Shown here piece by piece: positions 6,499-9,965 of a stretch of DNA of 9,965 bases. A program made the translations under genes and the position numbers. The stretch spans positions 1 to 9,965 of the forward strand of contig CAISGS010000531.1 of NCBI GenBank assembly GCA_903884915.1, read 5' to 3'. The notes below the pieces were generated by a model. That model ran no database searches. It saw only the letters and a program-made list of their open reading frames with translations, and was not told the DNA's origin. Numbering within the stretch: position 1 is the stretch's first letter; each line of letters opens with the position of its first letter. Source of the DNA: an uncultured Caulobacteraceae bacterium. Its GTDB lineage: Bacteria > Pseudomonadota > Alphaproteobacteria > Caulobacterales > Caulobacteraceae.

Positions 6499-8114
6499 CC
6501 CGCAATGGCAAAGCCCTCATAACCGTTGGCCACCACCTCGTCACAGCGGACCTTATAGTCCCCGCCGATATAGGGCATGAACACGCGCGGCTTGCCCGGC
6601 ACATTAGCCCCGATATACCAAGAATTGGCTTGCGGGAAGAGGGTGGTGTCGGCCGTTTCATTGACATGCTTAACCCAGGCCTCTTGCGCCGCGTCGGTGG
6701 CCTCGATGGTCACATGGTTGGTCGCCAGCACATGACCGATGGCGGCATTGATCCAGTCCACATGCTGCTCGATGGAGGTCATCATGTTGGTCAGCACCGA
6801 TGGGCTGCCCGGGCCGGTGACGGTGAACAGATTGGGGAAGCCCGCCACCTGCAGACCCAAATAGGTCTTGGGGCCATGTTCCCAGGCCTCGCTCAGGGCC
6901 ACGCCGCCCTTGCCGCGAATATCCATCTTCAACAGGGCCCCGGTCATGGCGTCAAAGCCGGTGGCAAAGATGATGACATCGACCGGATAGTCACCCTCAG
7001 AGGTGCTCACCCCGTCCGCCGTGATTTCGGTGATTGGCGTGGCGCGCAGATCGACCAGCGAGACGTGATCCTGGTTGAAGGTGTCATAGAAGCCGCTGTC
7101 GACGCAGGCGCGCTTGGAGCCAAAGGGATAGCCGCGCGGGGTCAGTTGCTCAGCGACGTTGGGGTCCTTGACGATTTCGCGGATCTTGCCGCGCACATAG
7201 TCGGCGGCGACACCGTTGATATATTCATCCCGCATCAGGTTCGGGATCACGGTCAGGGAGACCAGCGCGCCTCCATCCCAAAGGCCCTCTGCCAGTTGGT
7301 TCAGCTCTTCCACCGACGGCACATAGCCCTCGGGCGGCAATGGGAAGCCGGGGCTGCCGTCCGCCAGCATCTGGCGATAGACGGGGAAGTTGGCCTCGAA
7401 CTCCGCCACCTCTTCTGGCGTCAATGGGCGGTTCTTTGCAGGCAGGCTGAAGTTCGGCGTGCGTTGAAACACGGTTACGCTGGCAGCCTGCTGGGCGATC
7501 AGCGGCAAGGATTGGATGCTCGACGAGCCGGTGCCGATCATGGCCACGCGCTTGCCGCTGAAATCCACCCCTTCATGGGGCCACAGGCCGGTGACATAGG
7601 TCTCACCTGCAAAGGTCTCAGCCCCGGCAATGTCCGGCTTTCGCGGCACCGACAGGCAGCCTGTCGCCATAATGCAGAAGCGCGCCTCGATCTGGTCGCC
7701 GCAATCGGTCTCGACGGTCCAGCGCTGGGTGGCTTCGTTATAGATCGCTGAGGTCACGCGGGTATTGAAGGCGAAGCCTCCGCGCAGGTCAAAATGATCG
7801 GCCACATGGTTGGCATAGGCGAGGATTTCTGGCTGCGGCGCATATTTCTCCGACCAGTTCCAAGCGGCCCGTAGCTCATCGGACCAGGAATAGGAATAGA
7901 GCAGGCTGGGAATGTCGCAGCGCGCGCCCGGATAGCGGTTCCAATACCAGGTGCCGCCGACATCGTTGCCCGCCTCAAAGCCTTGAAAGCTAAGGCCCGC
8001 CTCGCGCAACCGATGGGTCATATAAAGGCCGCCAAAGCCAGCCCCGACAACGACCACATCGACGGTCTTGTGGGTCATAGGCGCACGGGTAGCGATCTTA
8101 GCTTGGGCGTTCAT
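6495..8114 (-). CDS. Baeyer-Villiger monooxygenase, phenylacetone monooxygenase-like
   Basis: 539 residues, the normal length for a type I Baeyer-Villiger enzyme, which uses FAD, NADPH and O2 to insert oxygen next to a ketone and form an ester or lactone in the cytosol. Seen in order: FAD Rossmann motif GAGFGG (24-29); the second family motif GGTWYWNRYPGARCD (53-67); the fingerprint FAGETYVTGLWP (168-179); NADPH Rossmann motif GTGSSS (194-199); YPFGSKR with R335 matching the catalytic Arg; ATGFD (384-388); and the C-terminal GANVPGKPRVF and CDEVVANGYEGF blocks close to phenylacetone monooxygenase. The fingerprint His is Val (V174). The start at 8114 is chosen because GGAGGAA sits just upstream; an ATG at 8129 lies upstream of that site. 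It is preceded by a hydrolase gene, 86 bp away on the same strand. Confidence 0.93.
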   Translation of the reverse strand: MNAQAKIATRAPMTHKTVDVVVVGAGFGGLYMTHRLREAGLSFQGFEAGNDVGGTWYWNRYPGARCDIPSLLYSYSWSDELRAAWNWSEKYAPQPEILAYANHVADHFDLRGGFAFNTRVTSAIYNEATQRWTVETDCGDQIEARFCIMATGCLSVPRKPDIAGAETFAGETYVTGLWPHEGVDFSGKRVAMIGTGSSSIQSLPLIAQQAASVTVFQRTPNFSLPAKNRPLTPEEVAEFEANFPVYRQMLADGSPGFPLPPEGYVPSVEELNQLAEGLWDGGALVSLTVIPNLMRDEYINGVAADYVRGKIREIVKDPNVAEQLTPRGYPFGSKRACVDSGFYDTFNQDHVSLVDLRATPITEITADGVSTSEGDYPVDVIIFATGFDAMTGALLKMDIRGKGGVALSEAWEHGPKTYLGLQVAGFPNLFTVTGPGSPSVLTNMMTSIEQHVDWINAAIGHVLATNHVTIEATDAAQEAWVKHVNETADTTLFPQANSWYIGANVPGKPRVFMPYIGGDYKVRCDEVVANGYEGFAIAG

Positions 8115-8117
8115 GGC

Positions 8118-8124
8118 TTCCTCC
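8118..8124 (-). promoter_or_regulatory. Strong ribosome binding site for the Baeyer-Villiger monooxygenase
   Basis: The minus strand reads GGAGGAA followed by GCC and ATG at 8114. This near-perfect Shine-Dalgarno fixes the start at 8114; the in-frame ATG at 8129 would lie upstream of this site. Confidence 0.8.
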
Positions 8125-8147
8125 AACATCGATTTTCTCGATTGTTG
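8124..8147 (-). promoter_or_regulatory. Near-palindrome adjoining the monooxygenase ribosome site
   Basis: On the minus strand CAACAATCGA and TCGATGTTG flank the 5-nt loop GAAAA, pairing along 9 bp with one bulged A. The 3' arm ends on the first G of the ribosome site. It could be an mRNA hairpin affecting translation, or an operator for separate control of the monooxygenase. Either role is inferred. Confidence 0.4.
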
Positions 8148-8200
8148 AGATCAAGATACCGCAACTGTCAGGCTTGGGAAGCCGCTAAGCGCACGGCCGC

Positions 8201-9352
8201 CTAAAGACTGCGCGCCTCTAGCCACTCACAGACGGTCTGGACCGCTTGGGGCAGCAGTTCCTTACGGTCCATATAGTAGTGATCGGCCTTGTCGATCTGA
8301 ACCAGGCTCTTATCCTTGGAGGCGACGGCCTCGAACAGACGGTTGGCATGGCTGGGGGTACAGGCCAGATCAGCGGTATTGTTGATGACCAGCACCGGGC
8401 AAGAGATGTTGGCGGCGTTCTTCTCGCCGTGGGCGCGGCTATCGTCATAGCTCCATTGCGACAGCCACGAGCGCAGGGTGGTGAAGCGTGCCAGCCCGAC
8501 CGGCCCATCATTGGCCACGCGCGGCTCGCCTAGATAACAGGTGCCCGCCGGACGGTCCGAGGGGTCTTGCGTGGGGTCGGTCCAGCGCACGTCGCACATG
8601 GTACCCGCCACGACAAAGGGCCGCTCCATATAGTCATCTCCCTTGGCCTTCAGCGCGGCTAGGGTCGCCTTGACCCGCGCTGTGATCCGCCGATTGCGGG
8701 CGATCTGGGCGGCGCGGAACCGCTCAACAAATTCAGCCGAATAGGGCGGCTGGTTGGGGCAGGCGGGATCATAGATATTGAGCTCGACATCGCGCTCATA
8801 GGGCCGGTCCTCGTCGGTGATCGACGGGTCCATCCATTCGGTCAGGGTAACATTGCGGCTGACATGGGCGGCCAGCAGCAAGATGGCATCGGCAGGCTGA
8901 AGATTGGCCCCAACCAGATCGGCCTCGTCGCCTGCGGGGGTGTGGGTGATGGTTGGGTGCTCGGCCTGATCCTGATAGAACATCGACAAAGAGCCGCCGC
9001 CGGACCAGCCGCCTAAGATTACGGTCTCATAGCCGAAGCGCTTCTTCAGGTCGGTAATACAGGCCCCCAGATCGAGGACGCACTTTTCTAGCACCAGAGC
9101 CGTGTCATTGCCGCGAAAGCGCGTGTTGCAATAGATGATGTGCCGACCTGCTGCAGCCAGTGCCGTAACCATCGGCAGGAAAGAGCCACCGCCGACTGGA
9201 TGGCTGAACAGGATGACCGATTTGGAGTCTACGCCCTCTGGCCGGATTCGCATGCACTCGACAAAGACCGAACCGGTGGGACCGCCATAGACGTCCTTGA
9301 TCTTGGTCACTTCCTTGTGGGCAAAGCCATAGGGCTCGCGAACAATATGCAT
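8201..9352 (-). CDS. Alpha/beta-hydrolase, candidate ester/lactone hydrolase
   Basis: 383 residues with no signal peptide, so probably cytosolic. Seen: HPVGGGS (51-57) after strand VILFS, which fits the oxyanion loop; the nucleophile elbow G115-W-S117-G-G; acid D328 in NNTADLACTPSH; and base H358 in KADHYYMD. That is a complete Ser-Asp-His triad. A long insertion between roughly 130 and 310 carries the cap region, with several Cys residues (198, 253, 272) and Trp/Tyr that may shape the substrate pocket. The gene sits directly upstream of the Baeyer-Villiger monooxygenase on the same strand, an arrangement known from chnB/chnC and acmA/acmB, where the hydrolase cleaves the ester or lactone made by the monooxygenase. 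I infer the same here; the true substrate is unknown. The start at 9352 has a good ribosome site. Confidence 0.87.
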   Translation of the reverse strand: MHIVREPYGFAHKEVTKIKDVYGGPTGSVFVECMRIRPEGVDSKSVILFSHPVGGGSFLPMVTALAAAGRHIIYCNTRFRGNDTALVLEKCVLDLGACITDLKKRFGYETVILGGWSGGGSLSMFYQDQAEHPTITHTPAGDEADLVGANLQPADAILLLAAHVSRNVTLTEWMDPSITDEDRPYERDVELNIYDPACPNQPPYSAEFVERFRAAQIARNRRITARVKATLAALKAKGDDYMERPFVVAGTMCDVRWTDPTQDPSDRPAGTCYLGEPRVANDGPVGLARFTTLRSWLSQWSYDDSRAHGEKNAANISCPVLVINNTADLACTPSHANRLFEAVASKDKSLVQIDKADHYYMDRKELLPQAVQTVCEWLEARSL

Positions 9353-9359
9353 AGGGTGG

Positions 9360-9366
9360 TCCTCCC
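9360..9366 (-). promoter_or_regulatory. Ribosome binding site of the alpha/beta-hydrolase
   Basis: The minus strand reads GGGAGGA, 7 nt before ATG at 9352. It lies in the 27-bp gap after the small upstream gene, which favours co-transcription with that gene. Confidence 0.7.
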
Positions 9367-9379
9367 GAACCTATTTTCC

Positions 9380-9541
9380 CTATCGTGACATCCAGGGTTT
9401 GGATTTGGAAGAGGACTGTGCAGCCGCCGCCTGCTCGCGTTGGAACCGTCCGCCGCGTGGTGGCTTTGGCTTGGCGTCCAAGGCCTGTTTCTTCAAACGC
9501 AAAGCCCGCTGGATGGGAGTTTCGTTGATCTCGTCGGTCAT
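9380..9541 (-). CDS. Small conserved basic protein, 53 residues, KPWM tail
   Basis: The minus strand from ATG at 9541 to TAG at 9380 encodes a 53-residue, basic, low-complexity protein: PIQRALRLKK (9-18), PKPPRGGRFQREQAAAAQ (25-42) and the C-terminal KSKPWMSR. From memory, small alphaproteobacterial proteins with this PIQRAL...KPPRGG.FQR...KPWM layout are annotated as hypothetical, which, with the ribosome site AAGGA 9 nt upstream, makes me accept it as real. It is probably largely disordered. The function is unknown; the many Lys/Arg residues could bind nucleic acid or a ribosomal partner, but that is a guess. It ends 27 bp before the hydrolase and begins 65 bp after the end of the DNA methyltransferase gene, all on one strand. 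Confidence 0.75.
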   Translation of the reverse strand: MTDEINETPIQRALRLKKQALDAKPKPPRGGRFQREQAAAAQSSSKSKPWMSR

Positions 9542-9606
9542 GCGGGTCTGTCCTTGCGGCTACTCAGCGCCTCTATAGCCTAGAACGCCCGCGTCAGCAC
9601 CCGGCG

Positions 9607-9965
9607 TTAAACCAGTGGGGCCGGACCAAGGCCCGCCTCATGGTCGAGCAGCCACCGCTTGCGCGCAATACCACTGCCATAGCCGGTCAGGGCAGCATTG
9701 GCCCCGATGACCCGGTGGCAGGGCACAACAATGCCGATGGGGTTGGCCCCGTTGGCGAGGCCCAACGCCCGTACCGCCTTGGGCCGATCAATGGCAGCGG
9801 CCAGTTGACCGTAGCTACAGGTCTGGCCCGCAGGGATGGTGCGAAGGGCGGCCCAGACCTGGCGCTGAAAGTCGGTGCCACCATTGGCGACGGGCAGGTA
9901 GTCAATGGCGGTCAGATCGCCTGCAAAATAGGCCTCGACCCCATCGCGCGCGGCGGTGCGGCGGC
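9607..9965 (-). CDS. ogt: Methylated-DNA--protein-cysteine methyltransferase (O6-alkylguanine repair), N-terminus cut off
   Basis: 118 C-terminal residues are visible (stop TAA at 9607-9609); probably 40-60 N-terminal residues lie outside the window. This protein removes alkyl groups from O6 of guanine by irreversible transfer to its own cysteine. Seen: [24 protein letters not shown] (32-55), the DNA-binding helix-turn-helix region with the arginine finger in [15 protein letters not shown] (61-75), and the active-site IVVPC82HRVIG followed by LTGYGSG and the KRWLLDHE helix. All expected core residues are present. Without the N-terminus it is not possible to say whether it is a stand-alone Ogt or the C-terminal domain of a longer Ada-type protein, so the symbol is provisional. 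Confidence 0.93.
   Translation of the reverse strand, partial: RRTAARDGVEAYFAGDLTAIDYLPVANGGTDFQRQVWAALRTIPAGQTCSYGQLAAAIDRPKAVRALGLANGANPIGIVVPCHRVIGANAALTGYGSGIARKRWLLDHEAGLGPAPLV

Noticed and set aside
6630..7751. 373-codon plus-strand open frame opposite the Baeyer-Villiger gene
   Set aside because: Lies wholly within a gene with clear motifs on the other strand; its product is rich in H, G, Q and R without recognisable domains, and no ribosome site was noted.
8112..8129. Upstream ATG at 8129 as the monooxygenase start
   Set aside because: The strong ribosome site GGAGGAA lies between this ATG and the one at 8114, so it would be inside the coding sequence; 8114 fits far better.

Overview
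The window most likely comes from an alphaproteobacterium, perhaps Caulobacterales or Sphingomonadales. This rests on moderately GC-rich coding sequence, the catabolic gene content (crotonase, TauD-type dioxygenase, Baeyer-Villiger monooxygenase, secreted serine hydrolase) and a 53-residue protein with a C-terminal KPWM tail that I recall as typical of that class. It is an assignment by eye, not by search. I see no rRNA, tRNA, insertion sequence, phage gene or CRISPR array.

Layout. (1) Positions 1-1216, minus strand: a two-gene operon with a TauD/TfdA-family 2-oxoglutarate dioxygenase followed by an enoyl-CoA hydratase cut by the window edge. (2) Positions 1217-1389: a divergent control region with a perfect 9+9 bp inverted repeat. 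(3) Positions 1390-2730, plus: an exported beta-lactamase-fold serine hydrolase, converging on (4) 2755-3573, minus: an exported class A-type acid phosphatase (PAP2) whose last catalytic Asp is Ala. (5) Positions 3837-6498, plus: two tandem paralogous genes of unknown function (381 and 365 residues, about 68% identical by hand count, alignable without gaps). They are separated by a 418-bp partly AT-rich spacer, and each is preceded by an inverted repeat built on TTAGAA. (6) Positions 6495-9541, minus: a likely operon of a small conserved protein, an alpha/beta hydrolase and a phenylacetone monooxygenase-like Baeyer-Villiger enzyme. (7) Positions 9607-9965, minus: the C-terminal part of an Ogt/MGMT DNA repair methyltransferase.

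How the genes may work together. The monooxygenase would turn a ketone into an ester or lactone, which the neighbouring hydrolase could cleave. This pairing is known from chnB/chnC and acmA/acmB. The dioxygenase and enoyl-CoA hydratase could serve another catabolic or acyl-CoA step. The paralog pair has no evident link to these pathways and is the best candidate for something undescribed. Its genes are cytosolic-looking, share long invariant blocks and match no family I recognise.
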